Below are positions 26,879 through 35,709 of a stretch of 64,000 bases of DNA, one piece after another. The notes below the pieces were generated by a model. It worked only from the letters and a program-made list of their open reading frames with translations. It searched no databases and was not told where the DNA came from. A program made the position numbers and the translations under genes. Source of the DNA: Candidatus Pantoea bituminis (GTDB lineage Bacteria; Pseudomonadota; Gammaproteobacteria; Enterobacterales; Enterobacteriaceae); NCBI RefSeq assembly GCF_018842675.1, contig NZ_JAGTWO010000004.1, positions 2,356,001 to 2,420,000 of the forward strand. The letters run 5' to 3'. Every line of letters begins with the position of its first letter. The stretch's first letter is position 1.

Positions 26879-27610
26879 GTGAACAACGTCTTTCATAAAT
26901 GGCTGATTGGTGAAGCGCCCTGGCGTTTTGCGGGTGAAGTACTGCTGCGTTTTGTCATTATCTATCTTATTTTATTGCTGGTACTGCGCTTGATGGGCCG
27001 CCGGTTCGCCGGTCAGTTGAGCATCGTTGATTTGGCAATTATGGTTATGTTGGGCGCGGCCATTGGCGCACCGCTGCAAACGCCCGAAAAAGGCATTTTA
27101 CCCACGGTGCTGTTACTGCTTACGCTGCTGGGCTGTTTTCGCCTGCTTTCATTGCTCTCTTTTTATTCCCACAAGATCGAAACCTTTACGCAGGGAGATG
27201 CCACGCTGCTGGTTATGGATGGTCGGCTGGCGCTGGAGCATCTGTATCACGCGGAGTTTTCCCGTGACAGAACGCTCTCAAAGCTGCGTTCATTGGGCGT
27301 TCAACATCTGGGTGAAGTGCGGCGTGCCTGGTTGGAACCTACAGGCCGCGTAAGTCTGTTACTTTACAAACAGCCACATGTCGGTCTTTGGCTTTTGCCC
27401 GATCAGAATGAGGATTTTAATAAGCGTATCAAGGTGGAAGGCAGCTTTGCTTGTGCCAATTGTGGATTTGTCATACAGAGTGACAGCGCACCCGAAACAC
27501 CGTGCGACTATTGTCAGCATCGTAACTGGCAACCTGCCGTTAAGCGGCTTGGGACGGAGAAAATCTATAATCCGCACCAAAAAGAGCATGACACCGAGGC
27601 CAACGAATAA
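26879..27610 (+). CDS. DUF421 (YetF-like) membrane protein with C-terminal CxxC pair, copy 2
   Basis: Paralogue of the preceding gene, about 243 aa, starting at the GTG at 26879 (GGAGG lies 8-10 bp upstream, inside the end of copy 1) and therefore coupled to it. It has the same layout: LRLMGRRFAGQLSIVDLAIMVMLGAAIGAP, then RDRTLSKLRSLGVQHLGEVRRAWLEPTG, then CANCGF...CDYCQH. The pair probably forms a hetero-oligomer, which is inference. A charged tail (HQKEHDTEANE) follows. Confidence 0.8.
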   Translation: MNNVFHKWLIGEAPWRFAGEVLLRFVIIYLILLLVLRLMGRRFAGQLSIVDLAIMVMLGAAIGAPLQTPEKGILPTVLLLLTLLGCFRLLSLLSFYSHKIETFTQGDATLLVMDGRLALEHLYHAEFSRDRTLSKLRSLGVQHLGEVRRAWLEPTGRVSLLLYKQPHVGLWLLPDQNEDFNKRIKVEGSFACANCGFVIQSDSAPETPCDYCQHRNWQPAVKRLGTEKIYNPHQKEHDTEANE

Positions 27611-27704
27611 GCCTGTATGGGAAAGCGTTTGGCTCTCATTTCGACACGGCTTGTGTTCTGTCAGATGGTTCAAAAACATAAACATGCTGGAATGCGGTTT
27701 TGAA

Positions 27705-27734
27705 AAAACGAAAAAACCGCCCTTGGGCGGTTAC
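27705..27734 (-). terminator. Intrinsic terminator of the glyW-cysT-leuZ tRNA transcript
   Basis: On the minus strand the stem AACCGCCC-AA-GGGCGGTT is followed by TTTTCGTTTTTT, about 55 bp after the tRNA-Leu 3' end. Confidence 0.8.
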
Positions 27735-27786
27735 GACATTACTGCATATTGCTTTGATTTTATTTGGTTTTCTTTACTTCAGAAAA

Positions 27787-27873
27787 TGGTGCCCGGGGCG
27801 GGACTTGAACCCGCACAGCCATAAAGCCGAGGGATTTTAAATCCCTTGTGTCTACCGATTTCACCACCCGGGC
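27787..27873 (-). tRNA. leuZ: tRNA-Leu (UAA)
   Basis: 87-nt minus-strand tRNA with encoded CCA, 7-bp acceptor stem starting GCCCGGG, long variable arm of class II, and anticodon TAA inside GGGATTTAAAATCCC. Third of three tRNAs after pgsA, in the E. coli order. Confidence 0.95.
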
Positions 27874-27883
27874 AGGGTATATC

Positions 27884-27957
27884 TGGAGGCGCGTCCCGGA
27901 GTCGAACCGAGGTACACGGATTTGCAATCCGCTGCATAGCCACTCTGCCAACGCGCC
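27884..27957 (-). tRNA. cysT: tRNA-Cys (GCA)
   Basis: 74-nt tRNA on the minus strand starting GGCGCGT and ending TCCA. The anticodon GCA is in the loop of GGATTGCAAATCC. 10 bp upstream of leuZ. Confidence 0.95.
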
Positions 27958-27997
27958 TTAAACTGATGTGCTTTCAGGTTACCCTGAACTGCAAATT

Positions 27998-28073
<76 letters not shown>

Positions 28074-28225
28074 AAATCTCAGCAACTCCACAGAACTTGC
28101 TGATTTTCTTTATCTTCTGACAGACTGGCTGCCGTTCGATGCGATGCATTCTACTGACCTGACGCAATGAGTCAATAAAATTATCCTGACTCCGTGTCCG
28201 TTTGCTGCTTTTTAAATCGCATCGA

Positions 28226-28774
28226 TCACCGTTCGAGCAAATCGCCGCGCGCTGCGCTCAAATATTGGAACATTGACCAAAAAGTTAGCACGGCTGCGAT
28301 GTACAACGCGACCACACCAATACCCACAACCGTACTGTCAGGACGCCACAACAAGGCAAACAGTGAAAACATTTGTGCGGTGGTTTTGACTTTTCCGATC
28401 CAGGATACGGCCACGCTGCTGCGCTTACCAATTTCTGCCATCCATTCACGTAACGCAGAAATAATGATTTCGCGTGCGATCATCGTGGCAGCAGGCAAGG
28501 TAATCCACCAGGCATGAAAATATTCAGCCACCAGCACCAACGCCATCGCGACCATCACCTTATCGGCTACCGGATCGAGAAAGGCACCGAAGCGCGTTGT
28601 CTGCTTCCAGCGACGTGCAAGAAAACCGTCAAACCAGTCAGTGACGGCAGCAATAATGAAAATCAAAGCGGTAGCAAACGGTGCCCAATAAAAAGGCAAA
28701 TAGAAAGCCAGCACAAAGAATGGAATGAGGACGACTCGAAACAGGGTGAGACACGTCGGTATGTTAAATTGCAT
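28226..28774 (-). CDS. pgsA: CDP-diacylglycerol--glycerol-3-phosphate 3-phosphatidyltransferase
   Basis: Inner-membrane enzyme of 182 aa making phosphatidylglycerol phosphate, the committed step to PG and cardiolipin. The CDP-alcohol phosphotransferase motif is intact: [20 protein letters not shown] followed by LDPVADK, giving the Asp residues that bind metal. About five membrane segments. Located between uvrC and glyW as in E. coli. Confidence 0.95.
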   Translation of the reverse strand: MQFNIPTCLTLFRVVLIPFFVLAFYLPFYWAPFATALIFIIAAVTDWFDGFLARRWKQTTRFGAFLDPVADKVMVAMALVLVAEYFHAWWITLPAATMIAREIIISALREWMAEIGKRSSVAVSWIGKVKTTAQMFSLFALLWRPDSTVVGIGVVALYIAAVLTFWSMFQYLSAARGDLLER

Positions 28775-28842
28775 ATGCCGGTAACTGTCTGGAATGGGTA
28801 GAATTTAACGTATGTTCCTACATTGCCCACCCCGTTTCAATG

Positions 28843-30675
28843 CTAGTGTTTCAACGAGTAGTATATTTTTTCTGCCAAAGCGAAAGATATGCCCGGTACA
28901 TTGGCGATTTCTTCCACTGATGCATTCATCAAAGGTTGCAAGCCACCCATGTATTTAAGCAGTTGCTGACGCCGTTTCGGTCCTACACCCTCAATGCTTT
29001 CAAGTGCGCTGGTGTTCTTCACTTTCGCCCTTTTCTTACGGTGGCCCGAAATTGCATGATTGTGAGCGTCGTCACGAATATGCTGAATGACATGGAGCGC
29101 GGGCGCGTCTGGCGGTAAGGAAACACCCTCACCTTCGGGTTCAAAGAACAGCGTTTCGAGTCCCGCCTTACGATCGCTACCTTTGGCAACGCCCAATAAA
29201 ATCGGGCGAGATTTGTCCCACGGTACGTCCAACTCGGCAAACACCTGCTTCGCTTGCGACAGTTGCCCTTTGCCACCATCAATCAAAATTACGTCAGGAA
29301 TTTTATCTTCTTCGATAGCTTTGCCGTAACGACGACGCAGCACCTGATTCATTGCCGCATAATCATCGCCGGGCGTAATGTCATTAATATTGTAGCGACG
29401 ATAATCGGCGCGCAGCGGCCCGTTCTGATCAAAGACCACGCAAGAAGCAATGGTTTGCTCACCCATGGTATGGCTGATGTCGAAACATTCCATGCGACTA
29501 ATTTTGTCGAGTTCAAGGAATTCAGCCAGCGCAGCCAGCCGTTGGTGAATGGTCGAGTGCTGCGATAAGCGTGTGGTTAACGCCGTTGCCGCATTGGTAC
29601 GTGCTAACTTCAGATAGCGCGCACGATCACCCCGCGGTTTACTCTGAATGTTAACGCGTCGTCCAGCCAACTCACTCAGCGACTCCGCCAGCAGCTCGCG
29701 CTCTGGCAAAGTGAAGTCGAGCAGAATTTCACCCGGTAGCGTTCGCGCTTCGCTGCCTTGCAGATAAAATTGCCCTACAAACGTTTGCACGACTTCCGCC
29801 AAATCCGTACCTGAAGGGACTTTAGGAAAGTAGCTACGACTGCCTAATACTTTGCCCTGACGAATAAACAGCACGTGCAAACAGGCCATGCCAGCATCAT
29901 ATGCAACGCCTATCACATCGAGATCATCGCCTTGATTAGAGACGAATTGCTTTTCAGTGACTCGGCGCACGGCCTGGATTTGGTCACGCAAGCGAGCTGC
30001 TTCCTCAAAACGCAGCCCAATACTCGCTTCTTCCATCCGCTTCACCAGCAGATTAAGCACCTGGTCGTCTTTGCCCGCCAGAAACAGCCGCACATAGTCG
30101 GTTTGCTGTGCATACTCTTCCTCACTGACCAAACCAGCAACACAAGGGCCGAGGCAGCGACCAATTTGATATTGCAGACAGGGGCGCGAACGATTGCGGT
30201 AAACGCTGTTCTCACACTGGCGAATCGGGAACACTTTTTGCAGTAATCCCAGCGTTTCGCGCACGGCATACCCATTCGGAAAGGGGCCGAAATATTCACC
30301 TTTGGCGTGTTTAGCACCGCGATGTGTAGCCAGACGTGGATGCGTATCGCTGCTCAGAAAAATATAGGGATAGGATTTGTCATCGCGCAGCAGCACATTA
30401 TATCGCGGCTGGTAGAGCTTGATGTAGTTATGCTCTAGCAGCAGCGCTTCGGTTTCGGTGTGGGTTACGGTGACATCGATATGCTGGATATTGCTTACCA
30501 GTGCTTCGGTTTTGCGGCTGCCTACCTGACTCCGAAAATAGCTGGTTAGACGCTTTTTAAGGTCTTTGGCTTTGCCCACATAAATAACCGTTCCCGACGC
30601 ATCATACATGCGATAAACGCCGGGTTTGCTGGTCACCGTACTCAGAAAGGCTTTGGAATTAAAAACGTCACTCAC
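28843..30675 (-). CDS. uvrC: UvrABC excinuclease subunit C
   Basis: Protein of 610 aa that makes both cuts in nucleotide excision repair. A GIY-YIG domain at the N-terminus ([19 protein letters not shown]) makes the 3' incision, a Cys-rich patch and UvrB-binding UVR motif lie in the middle ([22 protein letters not shown]), an RNase-H-like nuclease carries [10 protein letters not shown], and a C-terminal helix-hairpin-helix pair ([16 protein letters not shown]) ends it. The GTG start overlaps the uvrY stop by 8 bp, as in other enterics. Confidence 0.96.
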   Translation of the reverse strand: MSDVFNSKAFLSTVTSKPGVYRMYDASGTVIYVGKAKDLKKRLTSYFRSQVGSRKTEALVSNIQHIDVTVTHTETEALLLEHNYIKLYQPRYNVLLRDDKSYPYIFLSSDTHPRLATHRGAKHAKGEYFGPFPNGYAVRETLGLLQKVFPIRQCENSVYRNRSRPCLQYQIGRCLGPCVAGLVSEEEYAQQTDYVRLFLAGKDDQVLNLLVKRMEEASIGLRFEEAARLRDQIQAVRRVTEKQFVSNQGDDLDVIGVAYDAGMACLHVLFIRQGKVLGSRSYFPKVPSGTDLAEVVQTFVGQFYLQGSEARTLPGEILLDFTLPERELLAESLSELAGRRVNIQSKPRGDRARYLKLARTNAATALTTRLSQHSTIHQRLAALAEFLELDKISRMECFDISHTMGEQTIASCVVFDQNGPLRADYRRYNINDITPGDDYAAMNQVLRRRYGKAIEEDKIPDVILIDGGKGQLSQAKQVFAELDVPWDKSRPILLGVAKGSDRKAGLETLFFEPEGEGVSLPPDAPALHVIQHIRDDAHNHAISGHRKKRAKVKNTSALESIEGVGPKRRQQLLKYMGGLQPLMNASVEEIANVPGISFALAEKIYYSLKH

Positions 30676-31327
30676 TACTGATTAACGGCTCCGCATTGAA
30701 CAGGCCATGTCGTATGGCCAGATGCGTTAACTCTACATCACCACTGATATTCAACTTGCTGAACATGCGATAGCGGTAGCTGTTAACGGTTTTAGGACTG
30801 AGATTGAGTTGCTCGGAAATTTCCGTCACCTTTTGTCCCTTGGTGATCATCAGCATAATCTGCAATTCCCTTTCCGACAAACAGCTGAAGGGTGATTCGG
30901 TTTTTTGCGGCTCAATTTGACTCAGTGCCATCTGCTGAGCAATGTCAGAAGCGATATAGCGCTGGCCGGCGTTCACTGAGCGAATCGCGCTTACCACTTC
31001 CTGCGGCGCGGCACCTTTGCTGAGATAACCTGCTGCGCCTGCCTGCATCACTTTGGCGGGCAACGGATTTTCGGTATGAATTGTCAGCATAATGATTTTG
31101 ATATCTGGATTGTAGCGCACAATTTTTCGTGTCGCTTCCAGGCCACCAATGCCGGGCATGTTCATGTCCATTAAAATGACATCAACTTGATTCTGGCGGC
31201 ACCATTTCACCGCGTCTTCGCCACAGTTCGCTTCACCTGCAATCACTAATCCTTTGATATCTTCCAAAATTCGGCGAATACCGGCGCGAACCAGTTCATG
31301 GTCATCAACAAGAAGCACACTGATCAA
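30668..31327 (-). CDS. uvrY: Response regulator UvrY of the BarA/UvrY system
   Basis: LuxR/FixJ-type response regulator of 219 aa. The receiver domain has DD at residues 8-9, the phospho-acceptor Asp in [11 protein letters not shown] and Lys in YLSKGAAP. The C-terminal HTH is [15 protein letters not shown]...[17 protein letters not shown]. Phosphorylated by BarA, it turns on the CsrB/CsrC small RNAs. It starts with TTG, which the E. coli gene also uses. Confidence 0.96.
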   Translation of the reverse strand: MISVLLVDDHELVRAGIRRILEDIKGLVIAGEANCGEDAVKWCRQNQVDVILMDMNMPGIGGLEATRKIVRYNPDIKIIMLTIHTENPLPAKVMQAGAAGYLSKGAAPQEVVSAIRSVNAGQRYIASDIAQQMALSQIEPQKTESPFSCLSERELQIMLMITKGQKVTEISEQLNLSPKTVNSYRYRMFSKLNISGDVELTHLAIRHGLFNAEPLISSE

Positions 31328-31758
31328 CGAGGGGCACTCCGCAGGCTAAATAAAGAGGAAGTAATCAACAATTGCGAAAGATAATCATACCTGCTTTTCA
31401 CTTAAAAGCACATAAACAAAGCCGAAGATTGAGGCTATTTACTGATTTAAATCAAGGGATTTCAAATCCCAATAATTAATAGAGTGACTTAGGTAACTTA
31501 TTTAAAAGTTATATTTAAAAAGCAATATATTTCAATTGATTAAAAATAAATGCACTTCAACCTTCTAAACGCTGTGCTTTATTAATTTCCCTTGGCAAAA
31601 AAACGCATTTCGCTGCATTTTGAATTGTTTCACGCGATGGAATAGCGGCAAAGGATTAACAAAACGCGGCGAGACATCAGGTTATCAACGCTGTGATATA
31701 CTCACGCACTGCTGTGCGGACAGATTGCCGACACGTTGTACATCACCAAGGAGATTTT
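31328..31758. other. uvrY-yecF intergenic region with a 15-bp palindrome
   Basis: 431 bp with no ORF supported. It is very AT-rich from 31430 to 31600. A perfect palindrome GGGATTT-C-AAATCCC lies at 31456-31470, a possible operator for uvrY. Promoters for uvrY and yecF must be here. Confidence 0.5.
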
Positions 31759-31983
31759 ATGAGCGACGAAGATTTTTCAACCTCGCAGGAAACCCAGAAA
31801 CTGTCTGATGAAGTTGCCTGTCTGAAAATGATGGTGACGCTGATTCTGAAAGGAATGGGCCAGGCTGACGCAGGGAAAGTGATTATTAATATGGAACGTT
31901 ATGTCCAAACGCTGGGCGATAAGCCGCAGGCTGAGGTCTTTAGCAACACCATTAAGCAGATCAAAACCGCTTATCGCCAGTAA
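31759..31983 (+). CDS. yecF: YecF family (DUF2594) protein
   Basis: Small protein of 74 aa from the ATG at 31759 with AAGGAG upstream. Body: acidic N-terminus, then LSDEVACLKMMVTLILKGMGQADAGKVIINMERYV. This is the E. coli neighbour of uvrY and sdiA. Function unknown; predicted soluble helical. Confidence 0.88.
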   Translation: MSDEDFSTSQETQKLSDEVACLKMMVTLILKGMGQADAGKVIINMERYVQTLGDKPQAEVFSNTIKQIKTAYRQ

Positions 31984-31989
31984 GCTGAA

Positions 31990-32012
31990 TTGCCCCCGCA
32001 TTACGGGGGCAA
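31990..32012. terminator. Hairpin between convergent yecF and the AHL synthase gene
   Basis: TTGCCCCCG-CATTA-CGGGGGCAA, a 9-bp GC-rich perfect stem without a T-tract. It probably marks both 3' ends. Confidence 0.5.
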
Positions 32013-32016
32013 AGCG

Positions 32017-32628
32017 TTAACCGTGTGATTGCCAGTTAACCGAAACACCCAACGATGGCAGCACCTCTTCCGGGCTAAAGCGACGCGTGCCACGGTACTT
32101 TTCCGCCAGCGCAGGTTGAATAACCGGAATGCGAATCGCAAACAGATTATCTTCTGACTGAATCAATCCCGGCGTCAGTGGCTCGTACGCGACCTGATGC
32201 TGCTCAAACATCTTTTCCAGCATCGGCGTTGCCGAGCTAATAATATATTCAATACCATTTAGCTCAGCCAACTGCACAGCGTGCCACAGAATATTGAGCG
32301 GCAGTTCAGAATCAACGTCCAGCCGGGCTGAGAAACGTGACATTTCCCATACTTTTTCTTGTTCGAAAGGTAAGATAATGCCTTCATTTTGCTCAGGCTC
32401 AAACCACGGCATTAAACGTGCGCAGCCACTGATCCCTTCGCGCGCACTCCAGGCAAGTAGCCAGGTTACATCTGATCGATCATAACGATCATATTCCTGC
32501 CCCGGCGTACTTAAACGAGGTGGAATTGACCACCCTTCGCCGCGTGCAAAAACGCTGTAACGATAGCTGCCTAACTCGGCAAGCAAAGAGGACGGCATAT
32601 CCTTTAATTGCGTTTGAATTATTTTCAT
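32017..32628 (-). CDS. LuxI-family N-acyl-homoserine-lactone synthase linked to sdiA
   Basis: Autoinducer synthase of 203 aa making an AHL from SAM and an acyl-ACP. The near-invariant LuxI residues are present: Arg23, Phe27, Trp33, Glu45, Asp47, Asp50, Arg71, Glu95 and Arg98 (in RYSVFARGEGW, EYDRYD, CARLMP, WEMSRFS). The ATG at 32628 is chosen because AAAGG lies 6 bp upstream. It sits 122 bp downstream of sdiA on the same strand. E. coli and Salmonella lack this gene; PhzI/ExpI-type genes at this site in Pantoea/Erwinia have been proposed as SdiA's ancestral partner. A lux-box-like palindrome lies upstream. Acyl length not predictable by eye. Confidence 0.92.
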   Translation of the reverse strand: MKIIQTQLKDMPSSLLAELGSYRYSVFARGEGWSIPPRLSTPGQEYDRYDRSDVTWLLAWSAREGISGCARLMPWFEPEQNEGIILPFEQEKVWEMSRFSARLDVDSELPLNILWHAVQLAELNGIEYIISSATPMLEKMFEQHQVAYEPLTPGLIQSEDNLFAIRIPVIQPALAEKYRGTRRFSPEEVLPSLGVSVNWQSHG

Positions 32629-32721
32629 CATGCGCCTTTGACATCCCCATGTTTGCAATGATTTCTTTGCGCCAGCCTGGCAAAGCTCCGGCGCAGGGTA
32701 GACAACTGACTCAGTCAGAGG

Positions 32722-32741
32722 AACTACTAGATTTAGTAGTT
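32722..32741. promoter_or_regulatory. Lux-box-like 20-bp palindrome upstream of the AHL synthase gene
   Basis: AACTACTAGATTTAGTAGTT is an inverted repeat with 8-bp perfect arms. It fits the NNCT-N12-AGNN pattern of lux/las/rhl boxes. It lies 10 bp after the sdiA stop and about 103 bp before the synthase ATG, with no T-tract after it, so a regulator site is likelier than a terminator. A second palindrome CTGACTCAGTCAG is at 32706-32718. Inferred target of SdiA. Confidence 0.6.
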
Positions 32742-32750
32742 GCTTTTTAT

Positions 32751-33473
32751 TTAAATCAGTCCGATCGCTGCTGCATAACAAGCAATCTGCGTTTTATTGG
32801 AAACATTGAAACGTTTTTGCATCTTTTTTTGGTGAAAATTCACCGTGTGTTCAGAAATAGATAAAATAAGCGAAATCTCAACCGAGGTTTTTCCTTCGGC
32901 GGTCCATTTTAAAATTTCCAGTTCTCGCTGACTAAAGTCATTCTTCAGGACCAGCATCGAATCATCTTTCAAACGCTCTAGCACGCGCAAACTCAGCTCC
33001 GCCAGGAAGTGCAGTTTCACTTCCAACTCGACGCGCCGTTGTTGCGTGGTAAAAGGTTGATGCGATGATATAGATAATATACCAATGGCTCGATTTGGTG
33101 CCATTGCTGAACAAGAAAAACCACTGTGCAAGCCAAACTCGCCTGCTTCTTTCCAAAGATTGCCCGCGCCAGTAAACAGATCGGCAGTCCATTCAACGCC
33201 TCTGCCTGGTCTTTGACACAAAAGCAACACCGGATCTACAGCAAAGTAGTTCTGCTTTTCATATTGCTTAACCCATAATTTGGGATAAGTGCTGTGTACA
33301 TGAATGCCCGGCCGGGTAAAAGGAACCGGATGTTGAATCAAAAAAGCAAAGCAATCAAATCCCAATGATTCGGTATAGCTCTGTAATAACCGCTTCAATT
33401 GGGGCGCAGCTGTTAAATGTTGAAATTGACTTTCCGCCTCAGCTCGCCAGGCGAAATAATTCTCGGTGGTCAT
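32751..33473 (-). CDS. sdiA: Quorum-sensing LuxR-type regulator SdiA
   Basis: Protein of 240 aa closely resembling E. coli SdiA, including HPVPFTRPG and the C-terminal HTH stretch FSQRELEILKWTAEGKTSVEI and CYAAAIGLI at the end. The N-terminal autoinducer-binding domain keeps WVKQYEKQNYFAVDPVL (Trp, Tyr and Asp of the pocket). Same chromosomal place as in E. coli (beside yecF-uvrY), but here with its own AHL synthase downstream. ATG with GAGGGA upstream. Confidence 0.92.
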   Translation of the reverse strand: MTTENYFAWRAEAESQFQHLTAAPQLKRLLQSYTESLGFDCFAFLIQHPVPFTRPGIHVHSTYPKLWVKQYEKQNYFAVDPVLLLCQRPGRGVEWTADLFTGAGNLWKEAGEFGLHSGFSCSAMAPNRAIGILSISSHQPFTTQQRRVELEVKLHFLAELSLRVLERLKDDSMLVLKNDFSQRELEILKWTAEGKTSVEISLILSISEHTVNFHQKKMQKRFNVSNKTQIACYAAAIGLI

Positions 33474-34027
33474 ATTCCCTCAACGTTATTCTCACGCAGA
33501 TGCGTTTTGTTATTCATTATTCTTCACCACAAAATATTAATTGATTCGAGCAAAAATATTGATTGCTTAATGCGCAATAATTTAAGTAAAAAAATCCAAA
33601 GAGTTGAAAAAATAAACTTCAACCAAAAACCATGAAAGGTGAACCGGTGAAAAAGTGTTGAAGCACCGCAAACTTCCACCTTGTGTCAGAATAAGATTTT
33701 TCCGATAGGAATTCAATCTCTGAAAAGCAGACATCATCCTTCGACACAAAAAGGTTATGATTATTTGTGGGCAAAAATCAGAGGTTCAACCCCTAAATTA
33801 TTTTTTATACAGTAAGTTAATGGTAGGCAAAATATAACCGAAGCGGTAAATATTGTTCATCACACCTAAAGAATTTACTGGCTTGAGACATTTCCGTCCG
33901 CGTGCTTTGAAGCTACGCTTATTCCATTGTCCGCCTTCAGTCCTCACCAGCAATCGGCATCGGGCAGCTTAGGGAGCAGATTTGCGCCGCGCTGCTGGAC
34001 TTTAACTTTCTGTTTCAGGGGTTGATT
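33474..34027. other. 554-bp AT-rich intergenic region upstream of sdiA
   Basis: No ORF, tRNA or terminator supported. It separates divergent sdiA and the DUF4396 gene and should carry both promoters. The region from 33520 to 33880 is strongly AT-rich. Nothing else recognised. Confidence 0.5.
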
Positions 34028-34701
34028 ATGATGGATAAATTGGCATTGCCTTTTTTAGTTTTAGGTCTTTGCACGGCGTTGATGATTGCTAAGGATATTT
34101 TCAAGCATCCTCACCCGGTTCGCGTAATGAATATCATTTGGCCAATCGCCGGACTTTATATGCCGTTCATTGGATGGCTGGCTTGGTGGTTTCTTGGGCG
34201 TCAACCCTCTCGTCAAGCAAATCTGGCTTTATTAATGCCGCAAAGAGCAGCCCGTCATAACAGCTGGCAGACAATATTTGTCTCAACCACTATTCCAGCA
34301 GCAGCCTGTATTTTTGGCGACGTAATAACATTACCTATAATTTCACTGCTAAATCATTTGAATATTCTGATAGTTATATGGCAAGAAGCGATCATTTCTT
34401 TGGTTCTTTCATTGCTTATCGGCTTATTTTTTCAAGTGCTCGCCATTAAACAGCGTGAAAAAATTCATTTTGGCGTGCCTTGTTAATAGCATTAAGAATC
34501 GAAACCTTTCCTTTGGTTATTTACCAAACAGGCATATTTATCTTTATGGCACTGGCCCTGAAATTTGTATTAAATCAACAAATCAACCCGCAGCTCAATG
34601 CCTTCTGGTTTATGCTGCAACTGGCAATGATGACTGGATTTGTTTTTTCCTGGCCAGCCAATCATTTCTTGATAAAGCGCGGTATCAATCCGGCACATTA
34701 A
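34028..34701 (+). CDS. DUF4396 membrane protein (frameshifted as given)
   Basis: Membrane protein with about five or six helices. Start at ATG 34028 with AGGGG 6 bp before it. The first part ends at a stop after EKIHFGVPC. The second part, in another frame, continues as LLIALRIETFPLVIYQTGIF...MLQLAMMTGFVFSWPANHFLIKRGINP, the usual DUF4396 end. One extra base in the A6 run near 34458-34463 or the T4 run at 34468-34471 joins them into about 224 aa. Function unknown. Confidence 0.7.
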
Positions 34702-34728
34702 TAGTGTATTAAATGCCGTACTACAGGC

Positions 34729-35424
34729 TCAACGACAATAGCCTGCACCGCGCATACCTAAATGGAAATGGCTGGCATGCGCAGCGTTATAATCTGGCCC
34801 CAATGCGTTACCGAATACCCGACATCCCTCCTGCCACAAGCTATGCAGCGTTTGCGCCTTCGCTGCGGGTTGCTGCCAGTTTTTGCCTACCTCAAGACGC
34901 TGTCCATTAGCCAATTGAAAAGCAGTAACATCCCAGGCATCCGCTGTGGCATGCTCGCTCAGTCGCCCCTCAGCGCGATGATAAATATTCCTACAGGCAT
35001 AACTGCCAACGTGGCTGATGCGCACCAGCGGGCTTTGCTGCTGTTTTGTTATTTGATCGCGACTGCGTAAAACATACATGGTGCTGGCAACCGCCATCGG
35101 ACAGCTCGCCAGAAAACTGCTGCTAAGACTTACCGGCCCAAATTTTTGGATGCGCAATGGATTAGCCAGCGGACATGCGCCCGTCACCGGCGAACGCTGG
35201 TTAAAACTGACTAATCCTGCTTGCTGAGCACGATTCATCACATCCAGACAGGCAACAGGATCACTCGCTAGCCGCTTCATTTTCAGTTGCGTCATCCAAC
35301 CTGGCGGATCGGTAACTGCAAGTGGCGTGAAGGGATTGAACTGAGGCGGCAGATTCTTTTTGATCCACGGCAAACTTCCCCAACCCACCGCAATGAATAC
35401 CAGTAACAGGATAAGCGTGCGCAT
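34729..35424 (-). CDS. Extensin-like C-terminal domain protein (putative zinc peptidase-like)
   Basis: Protein of 231 aa with a hydrophobic N-terminus (LILLLVFIAVGWGSLPWI), probably membrane anchor or signal, and the bacterial extensin-like domain. Conserved Cys pairs (ACLDVM, GACPL, SCPMAV, GYC) and the motifs SEHATADAWD and HASHFHLGM place His and Asp residues like those of M15/LAS-type zinc peptidases. A cell-wall role is likely but not shown. Convergent with the DUF4396 gene. Confidence 0.8.
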   Translation of the reverse strand: MRTLILLLVFIAVGWGSLPWIKKNLPPQFNPFTPLAVTDPPGWMTQLKMKRLASDPVACLDVMNRAQQAGLVSFNQRSPVTGACPLANPLRIQKFGPVSLSSSFLASCPMAVASTMYVLRSRDQITKQQQSPLVRISHVGSYACRNIYHRAEGRLSEHATADAWDVTAFQLANGQRLEVGKNWQQPAAKAQTLHSLWQEGCRVFGNALGPDYNAAHASHFHLGMRGAGYCR

Positions 35425-35709
35425 TTCCCCTCTCGCAGCATGATGATAAGCAAAAGAAAAGTGTAGAAGCTCTCAGTTAATACGCAGTCAATCTGGCACA
35501 AAGTGATTAAAACTTACGCATCCTGACGCAATAGTGTGCTGCGTAAACAAAACCTGCCGACGATAAGGTGATGAAAGGTCACAATTGTTCAAAAAAATTA
35601 CCGACTTCAAGGCGCTTTCCACTATCTTATGCCGACTTGCCCTTGAGGCAGACTCGCCTAATAACAGCCAGTAGAGCTGACACAACATCAAGACAGGAAA
35701 GACAATCAT

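Noticed and set aside
34713..35070. Plus-strand ORFs over the extensin-like gene
   Set aside because: Antisense shadows. The minus frame has signal sequence, Cys pairs and His motifs.
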